From positions 1 through 64,000 of the forward strand of contig JAJYUH010000008.1 in the NCBI GenBank assembly GCA_021792635.1: DNA of 64,000 nucleotides, in the 5' to 3' direction. This document shows positions 46,315 through 56,991 of the stretch, in pieces. Position 1 is the first letter of the stretch; every line of letters starts with the position of its first letter. This DNA is from Natronospirales bacterium (GTDB lineage Bacteria > Pseudomonadota > Gammaproteobacteria > Natronospirales > REEB76). Below the pieces are notes generated by a model. The model was not told where the DNA came from. It did not search any database and saw only the letters and a program-made list of their open reading frames with translations. A program made the position numbers and the translations under genes.

Positions 46315-46422
46315 TGCGCTGGCATCCTCATCTGCGCCTGTCGCACTGCGGTCAAACCGTAATTTGCATTATGCAAAACAGCTTAACCGAGTTTGGTCCG
46401 CCGTGATACGGGCAGGGACTGC

Positions 46423-46863
46423 TCAGGAACGGGACTCCGCCCGCTCCTTCAGGGCGCGATTGAAGGCCGCGAAACCCTCCGCAGTGGCCGGCCCCAGCCG
46501 CGACCATAACAGCGGCGTGAGAAAACCGCCGAATTGCTCGGTCTGCCTGAGGCGGGTGTGACCGCCAAACAGGTACTCGAGAAAGAAGCCGTGCTCCCCG
46601 TCGAACAGCCCCGGCACGCCGAGACATCCCAGCCAGCGGAAAGTGTGCAGACGCGTGACTTGCAGCACCATAGGCTTGAATACATGCATTCTGCCGCCCG
46701 GCGGTTCCAGCGTGACGCGCAGCCTCGAGCCCGGCACTGCCGGGCCTTCGATATGCGCCAGGAATACGCTCCATTCGGGATAGCGCGGAAAATCCATGAG
46801 CACCTCCCATACCGTCTCGGGTGGCGCGTTGATGTCAATGCTTGCCTTGAGTTCGCGTTTCAT
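46423..46863 (-). CDS. SRPBCC family (polyketide cyclase/lipid-binding-like) protein
   Basis: A 146-residue START/Bet-v1-like fold protein. It opens with LKASIDINAPPETVWEVLMD-FPRYPEW, the usual SRPBCC start, then RLRVTLEPPGGRMHVFKPMV and a WLGCLGVPGLFDGEHGFFLE strand region. Such proteins bind hydrophobic ligands; this one's ligand is unknown. Its start overlaps the stop of the membrane gene upstream by 4 bp. Confidence 0.88.
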   Translation of the reverse strand: MKRELKASIDINAPPETVWEVLMDFPRYPEWSVFLAHIEGPAVPGSRLRVTLEPPGGRMHVFKPMVLQVTRLHTFRWLGCLGVPGLFDGEHGFFLEYLFGGHTRLRQTEQFGGFLTPLLWSRLGPATAEGFAAFNRALKERAESRS

Positions 46864-47312
46864 CGTGATTGCGCACCGGATGCGGACATCAACAGTGCCT
46901 GGACAAAATCCCGCAGATTGCGTCCGGCGTTCGCTGCCAACAACAGCGCGAAGCCGGAAAAATTGTCAAAGCTGCCGTCCGCAGCCACCAGAATCATGGT
47001 GATTAGAGTCAGCAGCAAAGGCAAGGCCAGATTGACCCAGACCATGGGTGAGCGCAGCGGATGACTCTTGGCGCCGGCTTGCACCGCATGCCGCGGCGCC
47101 AGGGCAAACACGACGGCTGCAACCGCGGGCACCAACGCCGTGAGTATCAGCACGGCGTGATTGGCGTGACCGGGGGGAATCCACAGTAACGCCTGCATGA
47201 TAACCATTGCGATACCCCCCAGACCGGACAGCGTCGCCCATAACTGCAGCATGGTGGTGGAGATGCGGAGCGGTGTGGCCAGGGACATGGACTGCGCGCT
47301 ATCCGCGAACAT
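46860..47312 (-). CDS. four-helix membrane protein, unknown
   Basis: A 150-residue protein with about four hydrophobic segments (LWATLSGLGGIAMVIMQALLW, AVLILTALVPAVAAVVFALA, MVWVNLALPLLLTLITMILVA, FSGFALLLAANAGRN). ATG 47312 overlaps the preceding gene's end by 14 bp, while an internal ATG at 47288 is possible. The three small genes 47643 to 46423 form a cotranscribed set. No family recognised. Confidence 0.75.
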   Translation of the reverse strand: MFADSAQSMSLATPLRISTTMLQLWATLSGLGGIAMVIMQALLWIPPGHANHAVLILTALVPAVAAVVFALAPRHAVQAGAKSHPLRSPMVWVNLALPLLLTLITMILVAADGSFDNFSGFALLLAANAGRNLRDFVQALLMSASGAQSR

Positions 47313-47643
47313 AACCGAAAATCATGAGGGCCACGGCCACCGCGGCAAAACCGGCGTGCAAAGCCACCACCACTCCGGGCAACGGCTGGCGTGCCGCGCG
47401 GAAACCGAACAGCAGTAATCCGCCGGTGGCGGTAAGGATAAACAGTGCCGTGGCCGAATTCACGGGCATGTTGTGTGGAAAGCGCAGATCATGCACTACC
47501 AGCAGCACAATGACCGTGATGCCGGCAATACCGTGCATTACACTCACTCGCAGCGGCACACGGCGCCCGCGCAATCCGAGCGTTGCGAGCGCGGCTCCGG
47601 CAAGTGCCACGAGCAGAACCAGGATCAACAGCGCGAGCAGCAT
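47299..47643 (-). CDS. small membrane protein, unknown
   Basis: A 114-residue protein with four predicted helices (LLALLILVLLVALAGAALAT; VSVMHGIAGITVIVLLVV; SATALFILTATGGLLLFGF; VVALHAGFAAVAVALMIFGY). It is the first of three overlapping small genes ending in the SRPBCC protein. Possible haem- or quinone-binding histidines (MHG, VHD, LHA) occur in helices 2, 2-3 and 4, but the function is not proposed. Confidence 0.75.
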   Translation of the reverse strand: MLLALLILVLLVALAGAALATLGLRGRRVPLRVSVMHGIAGITVIVLLVVHDLRFPHNMPVNSATALFILTATGGLLLFGFRAARQPLPGVVVALHAGFAAVAVALMIFGYVRG

Positions 47644-47883
47644 GCAGGTCCATCCGGCAACAGGGCCTTAGATGATAGCCATGCAGGCCGGACTTGCAAA
47701 CGCGAAGCCATGCTTGCCCCGGCAAATCATCCATTGGCGGTGCCGGGAACCGCCTGAAGACGCGGCGTCCGCCCCCGGGCAAGCTGCGGGCGGGAAGCAC
47801 GCCCGCTCTGGCGATGGCAGGACGGTGACAAGCGCTTGAATCTTCGCCGATCAGCAATAGACCGACTGCCTTTGAAAGAAATC

Positions 47884-48459
47884 TCACTGGATACTGAACG
47901 GGACCAGCGACGAAACATACTGTGTCGGCATAAGCTGGCTGGCGGCGGGTATCCCGGTTGCCATGGCGCCACCGTTGTTTGCCGGACCGGAGGCGCCGCT
48001 GGTGTTGAAATAAGTGACCCCGCCGAGCACTTCATAGCTGCCGGCGGACACCAGTTGCCCCTGGGTGTTGATCTGGTTCCAGCTTACCGCGAACAACCGG
48101 GCCTGGCCAGGCTGGAAAGTCAGGCTGGTGAACCCCTGGGTGAAGAGCTGGCCCGCAGACCAGTACCACACCACATTGCCGGTGCCGGCCGCCACGACTG
48201 CGAAATTGTATTGTTGCGCAGTATTGAACCAGAGGGTTTGCGCAGACTGACTGCGATTACGCACCGAGAGCTGGAAGGTGACGCTCTGGCCCCGGGAAAA
48301 GCTGCCGGCCGGCTGGTTGTTGGCATCCAGTGTCGTCAGGCTGGTGACGAACACCGGTCCGTTGACGTTATTGGCGCCGGTAGTCTGGCACCGGCTGGTG
48401 CCCAGGAGCAGCGCGGCACAGCCTGCGATGGCCAGCACCCGAAAGGCACGCACCAGCAT
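47884..48459 (-). CDS. secreted BsuPI-type proteinase-inhibitor-domain protein
   Basis: A 191-residue exported protein: signal peptide (VLAIAGCAALLLGTSRCQ), then an immunoglobulin-like BsuPI domain. Its characteristic strands are FSRGQSVTFQLSVRNRSQSA, FNTAQQYNFAVVAAG, WYWSAGQLFTQGFTSLTFQP and FAVSWNQINTQGQLVSAGSY. The start is ATG 48459 with GGGGAGGGG just upstream. BsuPI proteins may inhibit proteases or act in the envelope. It is divergent from the antiporter gene. Confidence 0.85.
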   Translation of the reverse strand: MLVRAFRVLAIAGCAALLLGTSRCQTTGANNVNGPVFVTSLTTLDANNQPAGSFSRGQSVTFQLSVRNRSQSAQTLWFNTAQQYNFAVVAAGTGNVVWYWSAGQLFTQGFTSLTFQPGQARLFAVSWNQINTQGQLVSAGSYEVLGGVTYFNTSGASGPANNGGAMATGIPAASQLMPTQYVSSLVPFSIQ

Positions 48460-48607
48460 GAACCCCTCCCCAGTATCCGTGAAATGCCGCTGCGGAAGTA
48501 TAGACCTGCTCCGGTCCTCAGGTACGTCAGGAAAACCCCCGGCAATCAGGCGGAACGGCGCCGGCCTTCCGGTAAGATTGAGGCTCTTGGGGAGGTCCCG
48601 CCGAGGC

Positions 48608-50602
48608 ATGGAACACACCACCCTGCGCTCAATTCTTATCCTGCTGGCCGTTGCGGTGCTGGTGGTGGTGGCGTTGCGGCGCGCAAGGCTGCCCGCCATC
48701 ATCGCCTATCTGTGCACCGGCTTCATCGTGGGTCCCCATGGCCTCGGCTGGATCGCCGATACCGCGGACACGCGCGATCTAGCCGAATTCGGCGTGGTTT
48801 TTCTGTTGTTCACCCTGGGGCTCGAATTCTCGCTGCCGCGCCTCATCGTCATGCGCAAAGCGGTATTTGTGCTCGGCGGCGCGCAGGTGATGCTGACCAC
48901 GCTGGGTGCCGCGGCGATCGCCTGGTTTCTGGGCGCGAGGATTCCGGTAGCCATCGTGCTGGGCGGCGCCTTTGCCATGTCTTCCACCGCCATCGTGGTA
49001 AAACAACTGGCGGAACAGACGGAACTCAGCCTGCAGCACGGGCGTTTATCCATCGCGGTGCTGTTGTTCCAGGACCTGGCCGTGATCCCGTTCCTGATCC
49101 TGATTCCGGCGCTCGCACGCGGCAGCGGTACCGCCATCGCCGACGACCTGTTTTGGGCGTTCATGAAAGGCGCGCTCGCGGTGATGGTGATCCTGAGTGC
49201 GGGCCGCTGGCTGTTGCGGCCGCTGTTCCACCAGATCGCCAGCGCGCGTTCCGCGGAACTGTTCACCCTTGCGGCGCTGCTGGTAACCCTCGCCGCCTCC
49301 TGGAGCACGGCGGCGCTCGGATTGTCGCTCGCCCTGGGTGCATTTCTTGCCGGCATGATGCTGGCCGAGACCGAGTACCGCCACCAGGTGGAAGCGGATA
49401 TCCGTCCGTTCCGCGACATCCTGCTGGGTCTGTTTTTCGTCACCGTGGGCATGTTGCTCAATCCGCACATCCTCGCGCGTTACTGGTGGCTGCTCATCAT
49501 TGCGGTGATTGCCATCATGCTGTTCAAGGCTGGCGTAATCACCTTGCTGAGCCGCGGTCTTGGCGCGGACCGCGGTGCAGCGCTGCGCACCGGTATCGTA
49601 TTGGCGCAATGCGGTGAATTCGGTTTCGCCTTGCTCGCCCTCGGACTCAGCGCCGGCGTCATCCACGCGCCGGTGGCCGAGTTCAGCCTTGGCGTAATCG
49701 TGCTCAGCATGATCGTGAGTCCATTGTTGATCCATGCCAACCAAAGCATTGCTACGCGCATTTTTCCCGAGAACGATGCCGATGATCGCGATCGCCTGCA
49801 ACATGACATCGGCAAGCACCAGATTCACGCGGAGAATCATGTGCTCATCGTGGGCTACGGCCGCGTGGGCCAGAACGTGGCGCGCTTTCTGGAACCGGAG
49901 GGTTTCGAGTTCGTGGCGCTGGACCTGGATCCGGTGCGCGTGAAACGCGCACGCGAAGCCGGCGACCCGGTATATTTCGGTGACGGCACCAATGTCGAGA
50001 TTCTCAAGGCCGCGGGCGTGGAACGCGCACGTGCGGTGGTTATCAGTTATTTCCAGGTGCCCACGGCGCTGAAGATTCTGGGTCATGTAAAAAAACTCCG
50101 TCCCGATATGCCGGTATTAGTCCGCACCCGCGACGACGTGGATCTGGAAAAACTGATGCGGGCAGGTGCCACGGAAGTGATCCCCGAGACCATGGAATCG
50201 AGTCTCATGGTGGCCTCGCACCTGCTGCACCTGCTCGGTGTGCCCATGAGCAAGATCCTGCGCAAGGTCCAGGAGGTGCGCACACATCGCTACAGCCTGC
50301 TGCGCAGCGTGTTCCGCGGCCAGGATGCCCTGCCGATTGACCCCAGCCACGCCTTCCGCGAGCAGCTCTACACCGTAACTCTCAATGCCGGTGCTCGCGC
50401 CATCAACAAGACTATAGATGATCTCAACCTCAAAGCCGCCAAAGTGGTGGTGACCGCCCTGCGCCGCGAAGGCGTGGTGGGCCGCCAGCCGCCTGTGGAT
50501 ACCTTGCTCAGGGAAGGCGACGTGCTGGTGCTGTGGGGCACGCCCGAGGATTTGGAAAAGGTAGAGGGCATCATCCTGAGTGGCAAGCTCTCGCCGGTCT
50601 GA
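48608..50602 (+). CDS. KefB-type monovalent cation:proton antiporter (CPA2 family)
   Basis: A 664-residue CPA2 exchanger with about twelve membrane helices in the first 385 residues (LPAIIAYLCTGFIVGPHGLG; FAMSSTAIVVKQLAEQTELS; GLSLALGAFLAGMMLAETEY). A TrkA-N NAD-binding domain (VLIVGYGRVGQNVARFLEPE) near 420 and a TrkA-C domain at the end follow. It resembles Kef K+/H+ systems and YbaL in architecture. The ion and control by glutathione or pH are not visible. A glutathione-partner KefF/KefG gene is not adjacent. Confidence 0.9.
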   Translation: MEHTTLRSILILLAVAVLVVVALRRARLPAIIAYLCTGFIVGPHGLGWIADTADTRDLAEFGVVFLLFTLGLEFSLPRLIVMRKAVFVLGGAQVMLTTLGAAAIAWFLGARIPVAIVLGGAFAMSSTAIVVKQLAEQTELSLQHGRLSIAVLLFQDLAVIPFLILIPALARGSGTAIADDLFWAFMKGALAVMVILSAGRWLLRPLFHQIASARSAELFTLAALLVTLAASWSTAALGLSLALGAFLAGMMLAETEYRHQVEADIRPFRDILLGLFFVTVGMLLNPHILARYWWLLIIAVIAIMLFKAGVITLLSRGLGADRGAALRTGIVLAQCGEFGFALLALGLSAGVIHAPVAEFSLGVIVLSMIVSPLLIHANQSIATRIFPENDADDRDRLQHDIGKHQIHAENHVLIVGYGRVGQNVARFLEPEGFEFVALDLDPVRVKRAREAGDPVYFGDGTNVEILKAAGVERARAVVISYFQVPTALKILGHVKKLRPDMPVLVRTRDDVDLEKLMRAGATEVIPETMESSLMVASHLLHLLGVPMSKILRKVQEVRTHRYSLLRSVFRGQDALPIDPSHAFREQLYTVTLNAGARAINKTIDDLNLKAAKVVVTALRREGVVGRQPPVDTLLREGDVLVLWGTPEDLEKVEGIILSGKLSPV

Positions 50603-50628
50603 ATTCTCCCAACAAACGAGTGAATACC

Positions 50629-51510
50629 ATGCGTTACAGATACGTCCTGCTTGTGTTCGCGATCCCGTTACTCTCCGGCTGCGCCACCATCAACATCTCC
50701 GAGACCGGATTGATGGCACCGGGCTACGCTTCCATGTCTTCTAAGGTATATCCACAAATTGCCGGTACCAACGGCTACACGGCGCATCGCCTGTTCTTCG
50801 CGGGAATGGCAGACTCGCCCCAGTACGGCTTGCTGCTTACCAAACCCGGGAATGCCGTCACCATTCTGTATTTCGGCGGAGGAAATTTTCAAACCGGCCT
50901 GAACGGGCTGGAAGTAGCCAAGCAATTCGAGGCGCTTGGAGTCAATCTTTTCATGGTGGACTATCCGGGCTACGGCGACAGCAGCGGCCAGCCGTCGATA
51001 GCCGCCATGAGGAACGACGCGTTGAGTGCCTGTGATTTTCTGCGTACTCAACCCGAAGTATCCGGCACGGCCATCGTGGTGCACGGTTTTTCCATGGGAA
51101 CCGAGGTTGCCTCTTATGTGGCGGCCAATCGCCCAGTTTCCGGTCTGGTGCTGGAAAGCCCGCTGACAACGATCAAACAGCTCGTACACAATCTCATACC
51201 CTGGTACGAGCGGTTATTCGTAACCGTGCATTTGGCCAAGCCCTTGCAGGGCATCAACAGCGAGTCTTATCTGAAGAAATATACGGGTCCCCTGCTATTG
51301 CTGGTTGGCACGAAAGATACGACCGCTCCGCCGAGTCAGGCTCGTGAGCTGTTGCGCGAGTCCGCCACCCCGGCGGACAGAAAAATCCTTGACGTGGTAC
51401 CCGGTCACGGCCATGACGGAAATCTGCCGAGCTTGCCCACAGTACAGCAAGTCTATGCGGATTTTCTGGCAAAGGATGTGTTGAATGAACCGGCATCGTC
51501 TTCCCAATAG
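50629..51510 (+). CDS. alpha/beta-hydrolase lipoprotein
   Basis: A 293-residue lipoprotein: signal peptide with lipobox ([12 protein letters not shown]), then an alpha/beta hydrolase with nucleophile elbow [13 protein letters not shown] (GFSMG) near 140. Oxyanion-side [15 protein letters not shown] precedes it and the late acidic and histidine region is [11 protein letters not shown] ... VPGHGHDG. It is probably an envelope-associated esterase or peptidase-like enzyme. It starts 26 bp after the antiporter stop, so the genes may share a message. Confidence 0.86.
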   Translation: MRYRYVLLVFAIPLLSGCATINISETGLMAPGYASMSSKVYPQIAGTNGYTAHRLFFAGMADSPQYGLLLTKPGNAVTILYFGGGNFQTGLNGLEVAKQFEALGVNLFMVDYPGYGDSSGQPSIAAMRNDALSACDFLRTQPEVSGTAIVVHGFSMGTEVASYVAANRPVSGLVLESPLTTIKQLVHNLIPWYERLFVTVHLAKPLQGINSESYLKKYTGPLLLLVGTKDTTAPPSQARELLRESATPADRKILDVVPGHGHDGNLPSLPTVQQVYADFLAKDVLNEPASSSQ

Positions 51511-51514
51511 GAAC

Positions 51515-51808
51515 ATGATCAACATCGGCACGCCGCTCACTGCCAATGCCACCCGCATCATGCTGCTGGGTTCGGGGGAGCTCGGCAAGGAAGTCACCAT
51601 CGAGGCACAGCGCTTCGGCGTGGAGGTCATCGCCGTGGATCGCTACGCCCATGCGCCTGCCATGCAGGTGGCGCACCGCTCGCATGTCATCAACATGCTG
51701 GACGGCCGGGAAGTACGCCGCGTGGTGGAACTGGGGAAACCCCATGATTTCGTGCCGGAACACGAAATAGTCGCGACCGGAACCACCGCGATCGATCATT
51801 ACCCATAA
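51515..51808 (+). pseudogene. purT: 5' fragment of formate-dependent phosphoribosylglycinamide formyltransferase
   Basis: The first 85 residues match the PurT N-terminus closely ([58 protein letters not shown]). After [14 protein letters not shown] the sequence ends at residue 97 with an unrelated tail and a stop. Normal PurT is about 390 residues and includes an ATP-grasp domain, absent here. It is followed 9 bp later by yajQ and its AAGGAG site. It is a deletion relic that probably cannot replace PurN. Confidence 0.88.
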
Positions 51809-51817
51809 GGAGCAAAC

Positions 51818-52303
51818 ATGCCTTCATTCGATGTCGTTTCCAAAGTCGAAACCGCGGAACTCACCAACGCGCTGGACCAGGTAAACCGCGAGATCGGCAC
51901 ACGCTATGATTTCAAGGGTTCCGGCGCCAAGGTGGAACGCCAGGAAAACTTGCTGACGTTGTACGCCGACAGCGAATTCCAGCTGAAACAGGTGCAGGAT
52001 ATCCTCTACACGCGCGCCGCCAAACGCGGTATTGACGTGGCCAGCTTCGACGCGCAGAAAATCGAGGCCATCGGCGGCGACAAGGCGCGGCAACTCATCA
52101 AGGTAAAGCAGGGCATAGACAAGGAGCTGGCCAGGAATATCGTGAGGCTCGTCAAGGACAGCGGTCTCAAGGTACAGGCCGCCATCCAGGGCGAGGAAGT
52201 GCGCGTCTCGGGCAAAAAGCGCGATGACTTGCAGGCGGTGATCACGCTGCTGCGCGGCGCAAAGCTCGGACAACCGCTGCAGTTTGTGAATTTCCGCGAC
52301 TGA
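51818..52303 (+). CDS. yajQ: YajQ family nucleotide-binding protein
   Basis: The 161-residue YajQ protein, a two-domain ferredoxin-like fold that in some bacteria binds cyclic di-GMP and affects virulence. Marks: MPSFDVVSKVETAELTNALD at the N-terminus, TRYDFKGSGAKVER, KQGIDKELARNIVRLVKDSG and VRVSGKKRDDLQAVI. AAGGAG precedes the start. It is full length. The dead purT is directly upstream. Confidence 0.95.
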   Translation: MPSFDVVSKVETAELTNALDQVNREIGTRYDFKGSGAKVERQENLLTLYADSEFQLKQVQDILYTRAAKRGIDVASFDAQKIEAIGGDKARQLIKVKQGIDKELARNIVRLVKDSGLKVQAAIQGEEVRVSGKKRDDLQAVITLLRGAKLGQPLQFVNFRD

Positions 52304-52317
52304 GTCTCGCGTCCGCC

Positions 52318-52929
52318 TCAGGCACGGGGCACGGTGCCGGCAAAAGAGCGCCGGGCGGAAAGCCTGTCGAAATGCCGGGCGAGGTTGACATGGGTTTCAC
52401 GCCAACCGACCTGCGGCAGGCGGAACGCAAGCCAGCCCAGCGCGCAGCCCACGGCGATGTCGGCCAACGTGAAACGCCCGCCCGCGCACCATTCACTGTC
52501 ATCCAGGTCCCCGGCCATGGCCGTCAGCCCGGCGTTCACTTTCGCCTGTTGCCGGTCAATCCATTGCTGACTGCGCTGGCCGGATTCGCGCTGGGTATGT
52601 TCGAGGCGCACCAGCACAGCCGCATCCAGCACGCCGTCGGCGAGCGCCTCCCAGCGGCGCACTTCGCTACGCTCCCGTCCGGCGACGGGAATCAGGGTGT
52701 TGGCCGGCGCCAGGGAATCGAGGTACTCGCAGATCACCCGCGAATCGTACAGCGCGCTGCCGTCGTCGAGGATCAAGCAGGGCACTTTGCCCAGGGGGTT
52801 GGCGTCCTGGATGCGGGTACCGGCGGCCCATACGTCTTCCAGCACCAGTGGACATTCCATCCCCTTCTCTGCAATCGTCACGCGTACCTTGCGCACGTAG
52901 GGGCTGGTGAGCGAACCGATAAGTTTCAT
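52318..52929 (-). CDS. glutathione S-transferase family protein
   Basis: A 203-residue GST with a thioredoxin-fold N-terminal domain (MKLIGSLTSPYVRKVRVTIA, NPLGKVPCLILDDGSALYDS, with a cis-proline PC) and a helical C-terminal domain (FTLADIAVGCALGWLAFRL). The SPYVRKV start and DS(R)VI segment match the common GstB/YibF-like proteins. I start at ATG 52929. Substrate unknown. It converges with yajQ. Confidence 0.9.
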   Translation of the reverse strand: MKLIGSLTSPYVRKVRVTIAEKGMECPLVLEDVWAAGTRIQDANPLGKVPCLILDDGSALYDSRVICEYLDSLAPANTLIPVAGRERSEVRRWEALADGVLDAAVLVRLEHTQRESGQRSQQWIDRQQAKVNAGLTAMAGDLDDSEWCAGGRFTLADIAVGCALGWLAFRLPQVGWRETHVNLARHFDRLSARRSFAGTVPRA

Positions 52930-53018
52930 GCTGCGTTCCTCGCACACTGCAAGCCGGAACACGCTTAGTTTATCGCATGAAAACCATCGGGTCGGGGCAG
53001 GCTCCCGGGGTACCCCCC

Positions 53019-53993
53019 TCACAGTGATGCGAGTGCTTTTTTGGCTTGCTTGAAATCCGCATCAAGCTTCAGCGCCGCTTCGTATTGAGCCTTTTCATCG
53101 GATTTATCGCCATCAAGGCCATAGAGCATACCGAGGCGGTAATGCGCCCATTTATACGGCGGCGTGCCCGGCCGCCAACTGTGGGGCAGACCGAGATATT
53201 TCTGCAATCCGGCGATACCTTGCGGTACGTGGGTTTTTCCGAGGACCGCCACATGGCCAAGTTCATAGTAGGCAAGGTCCGCGTGCGGGTCCTTGCGGAT
53301 CGCCTGGTCGAGCACCCGCATGGCGCGGACGTATTGATGGTCGTGCTCGGCCAGCAGCAGTGCCAGGGCCACCGCACTGCCTTCGCCGCTGCTGTGTTGT
53401 GCGGCTTGCTGCAGCAGTGCCTCACCCCGCTTGAAATGCTTACGCTCCAGGGCGTCCTCCGCCAGCGCCTGCTCCGCCTCGGTGGGGGCGATTTTATCCA
53501 GGGCCGCGATCTGTGCGTGCCCCTTGACGGTGCTTCCGCCTGCCAGGCCGGGCGCCATGATGTAGTACATGGCCAGTGAATAGCGGGCATCGGCATTGTC
53601 CGGATCCAGTTGCACGGCCTTCTGATAGGCGGCAAGAATCCTGTGGGCGATGCCGAACTTGCTGAAAAACCCCACATCGTTCACGTACTGGACATAAGCA
53701 TCGCCCAGCAGCATTTCAAAGACCGCATTATCGGGTGCGAGCGCAACCGCCTTGCGCGCCCATTGCACACCGGTCTGGTTCTGTCCCTGCGCCAGATAGA
53801 GTCTGGCCATATCCGCTGCGGTCCCGGCATTCCGGGGATCCTTCCGCAGCATGGACTGAAAATAGGCTTGGGCAGCGGAATAATTTTCAGTTTCCAGCAT
53901 GCGCAGGCCCGGATCAGGACTGCCGGCAGCATATGCTGAGAAGCCCGCGATAAACACAGCGGAGACAATAACCGTTCTTGTCAGAAACCCCAT
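53019..53993 (-). CDS. TPR-repeat protein of a GntR/ABC operon
   Basis: A 324-residue exported protein: signal peptide (TVIVSAVFIAGFSAYA) then several tetratricopeptide-type helix pairs (MLETENYSAAQAYFQSMLRK, AQGQNQTGVQWARKAVALAP, ILAAYQKAVQLDPDNADARY, DEKAQYEAALKLDADFKQAK). It probably works in the periplasm as a scaffold. It lies 25 bp after the DUF4097-like gene, the last gene of the operon starting near 57526. Function unknown. Confidence 0.82.
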   Translation of the reverse strand: MGFLTRTVIVSAVFIAGFSAYAAGSPDPGLRMLETENYSAAQAYFQSMLRKDPRNAGTAADMARLYLAQGQNQTGVQWARKAVALAPDNAVFEMLLGDAYVQYVNDVGFFSKFGIAHRILAAYQKAVQLDPDNADARYSLAMYYIMAPGLAGGSTVKGHAQIAALDKIAPTEAEQALAEDALERKHFKRGEALLQQAAQHSSGEGSAVALALLLAEHDHQYVRAMRVLDQAIRKDPHADLAYYELGHVAVLGKTHVPQGIAGLQKYLGLPHSWRPGTPPYKWAHYRLGMLYGLDGDKSDEKAQYEAALKLDADFKQAKKALASL

Positions 53994-54018
53994 GTCATTC
54001 CCGTCCTTTCTGTGATTT

Positions 54019-54762
54019 TCAATGTGAGCGTGCATTCGGGTGTGGAGCGATGCGTAAATCCACTTCGCCCACGTTGACGCTCAATTTCATGCTATCGGGA
54101 CCGCTGCCGCTGAAACTGATGCTGCGGCCGAGTCCGTTGTGGCCGCCGGCACCGCCCACACGCTTGCCGTTGATGTACAGCGCCGCCTCGCCGATGGTGC
54201 TGGAAAGCGTGATGTCGCCGTGTTGCGCGCTGCCGGATTCGGCGCGGATCTGGCCCACGTTGACGTCGGCGCTCATGGGCCCGCGCGGCGTATCCAGGTC
54301 AATTTCGCCTACGTTGAGATCGGCATGCACACCGCCTGCGATCCCAGTCACGGTCGCCTGCCCGACTTTCATATTGATATCCACGGCGAGCCGGGCCGGG
54401 ACCTGCACGCTCCATTTCTGCTTGACGTCATCGTTATCCAGGTTTTTGGGCTCGCTCAGAGATAACACGAGGCGGTCACCCTGTTTTTGCCGGGTAATCT
54501 GCGCCGCCTGGATTTCCCTGGCGGTGCTGCTGCTCTGCCAATGGAAAAACCACAGGAACTCGCGTGATTTCTGTCGCAAGGCGACCCGCACGTGCACGGC
54601 GGCGTCACGGGACGGCGTGACCCGCAGCTCGCCTACCCCCACGGCGATCGCCAGTTTGTTGATACCGGCGGCAGGAATATCGGCGCTGAGTGTGCGTGTG
54701 GCGGCAGCATGGACAACCAGCGGCAACGCCAGCAACAACCCCAGAATGGCGATTCGTTTCAT
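54019..54762 (-). CDS. exported DUF4097-like protein with beta-helical repeats
   Basis: A 247-residue protein with a signal peptide (IAILGLLLALPLVVHAAA) and a repetitive beta domain typical of DUF4097-like proteins. Its repeats contain VGVGELRVTPSRD, VGQATVTGIAGGVHADLNVG, VGEIDLDTPRGPMSADVNVG and VGEVDLRIAPHP, about every 20 to 40 residues. I start at ATG 54762, 9 nt after GAGGAGG; ATG 54768 is too close to that site. It sits 41 bp after the ABC permease gene. Likely a cell-surface or periplasmic component; function unknown. Confidence 0.8.
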   Translation of the reverse strand: MKRIAILGLLLALPLVVHAAATRTLSADIPAAGINKLAIAVGVGELRVTPSRDAAVHVRVALRQKSREFLWFFHWQSSSTAREIQAAQITRQKQGDRLVLSLSEPKNLDNDDVKQKWSVQVPARLAVDINMKVGQATVTGIAGGVHADLNVGEIDLDTPRGPMSADVNVGQIRAESGSAQHGDITLSSTIGEAALYINGKRVGGAGGHNGLGRSISFSGSGPDSMKLSVNVGEVDLRIAPHPNARSH

Positions 54763-54802
54763 GCGCATAGCCTCCTCAGATGCAGTCCTTGGATGAATCC
54801 GC

Positions 54803-55746
54803 TCAGATTTCGGAATGGTTGCGGCGCAGCCAGATGGCGCCGAGCACAAAGATGATGCCGATGGCCACACCGATCCACATCCCGGACTGGGCGAACATAT
54901 GGGCCAGCGAACCGAGCGTCATGGGGCCGCCATGATCCCAAAAAGGGCTGTGCTTGTTGTCGGCGCCGACGGCGATGCCGGAGCCAACGCTTACGCCGTT
55001 GACCGAGTAATGACCGCTCATGGTCATCATGAACATCTTGACGATGTGGCCGAAGATGGCACTCGCCAAGTAATGAGTGCCGATCACCAGGCGCTCCGCG
55101 AGCATGGCGCCGAGTGGAATCAACACCGTCCAGGCCAGTACCAGCTTCCTGGCCCAGGCGGAGCACAGCAGGAACCAGCCATAAAAGGGCAGCAGCCACA
55201 GGGACTGGACAATGAGCGCAAATGCCAGCGTGATCCAGGCGAGAATAATGGTGCCTGGCTGGAAAACCAGCGGCAGAATGTTCACGCCTGCAAGAGATAA
55301 GGCAATGATAAACAGGATGCCGGTAATGATCTCGGTGACGACAACCGCCGCCAGCATCAATGCCGGCGCCGTCACCATGCCGGTGAAAAGCTTGGAGAGC
55401 ACGATAGTGGTATCCGAGAGCGGCAGCGACTTCCAGAACAGCACGCTGCGATCCTTGCGGTCGGCATACAACGTGTCCATGAGATAGAACCACACCATGA
55501 ACAGCATCACAGTGTTGAAGAAAGCCGCACTGCCGAAAATGAACGCACGCACGCCTTCCATGCGATCCACACCGGTGATATTGCTATTGATGTTGATCAT
55601 CCCCTGGTGTGCGGCAACCAGCAGCGCCCCGGAACCGTAGAAGGCAAACAATATCCCCAGACAGCCAATTACGGCAGGCACAATCCACAGGGACTTGTGC
55701 TCCCAGATTTCGCGTTTGCCGAGGGCGATATAGGGTCGCATAGCGT

Positions 55747-55750
<4 letters not shown>
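54803..55750 (-). CDS. ABC transporter permease
   Basis: A 315-residue membrane protein with about six helices, resembling the ABC-2-type permeases that pair with YtrB-like ATPases. Visible segments are SLWIVPAVIGCLGILFAFYG, FFNTVMLFMVWFYLMDTLYA and LSLAGVNILPLVFQPGTIIL; the end is GIIFVLGAIWLRRNHSEI. It overlaps the ATPase gene by 4 bp and is cotranslated with it. Substrate is not predictable from sequence. Confidence 0.88.
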
Positions 55751-56600
<850 letters not shown>

Positions 56601-56604
<4 letters not shown>

Positions 56605-56975
56605 GACTTGCTCCTTTTGCCGTCATCCACGGATTTCAGCAACTCTTTCACTTCCAGATCTAGACGCATGATGCGCTGCACGATCAGAGGCCAATCGGTT
56701 TTCAGAAACAGCTCACGCTCACTCTTCATGAGCAGGCGCTGTGCACCATCCTTCACGAACATGCCCAGACCACGGCGCTTCTCCACCAGCTCCTCTTCCA
56801 CCAGGGCCTGATAGCCCTTGAGTACCGTAAGTGGATTGATCTGATAGTCGGCGGCAACGGAGCGTACCGAAGGCAGCGGATCGCCCGCCTTGAGCGTGCC
56901 TTCGAGGATCATGGCGACCACCCGGTCACGCAACTGCCGGTAAATCGGCTGGTTGTCGCTCCAATTCGGCTCCAT
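56601..56975 (-). CDS. GntR family (YtrA-type) transcriptional regulator
   Basis: A 124-residue regulator with a winged helix-turn-helix (IYRQLRDRVVAMILEGTLKA-GDPLPSVRSVAADYQINPLT) and a short C-terminal dimerisation part (GYQALVEEELVEKRRGLGMF), the small YtrA subfamily. These usually repress their own ABC operon. The palindrome at 57576-57601 is the likely operator. It precedes the ABC genes with 4-bp overlap. Confidence 0.92.
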
Positions 56976-56991
56976 GTCTGTCTCCCGCGCT

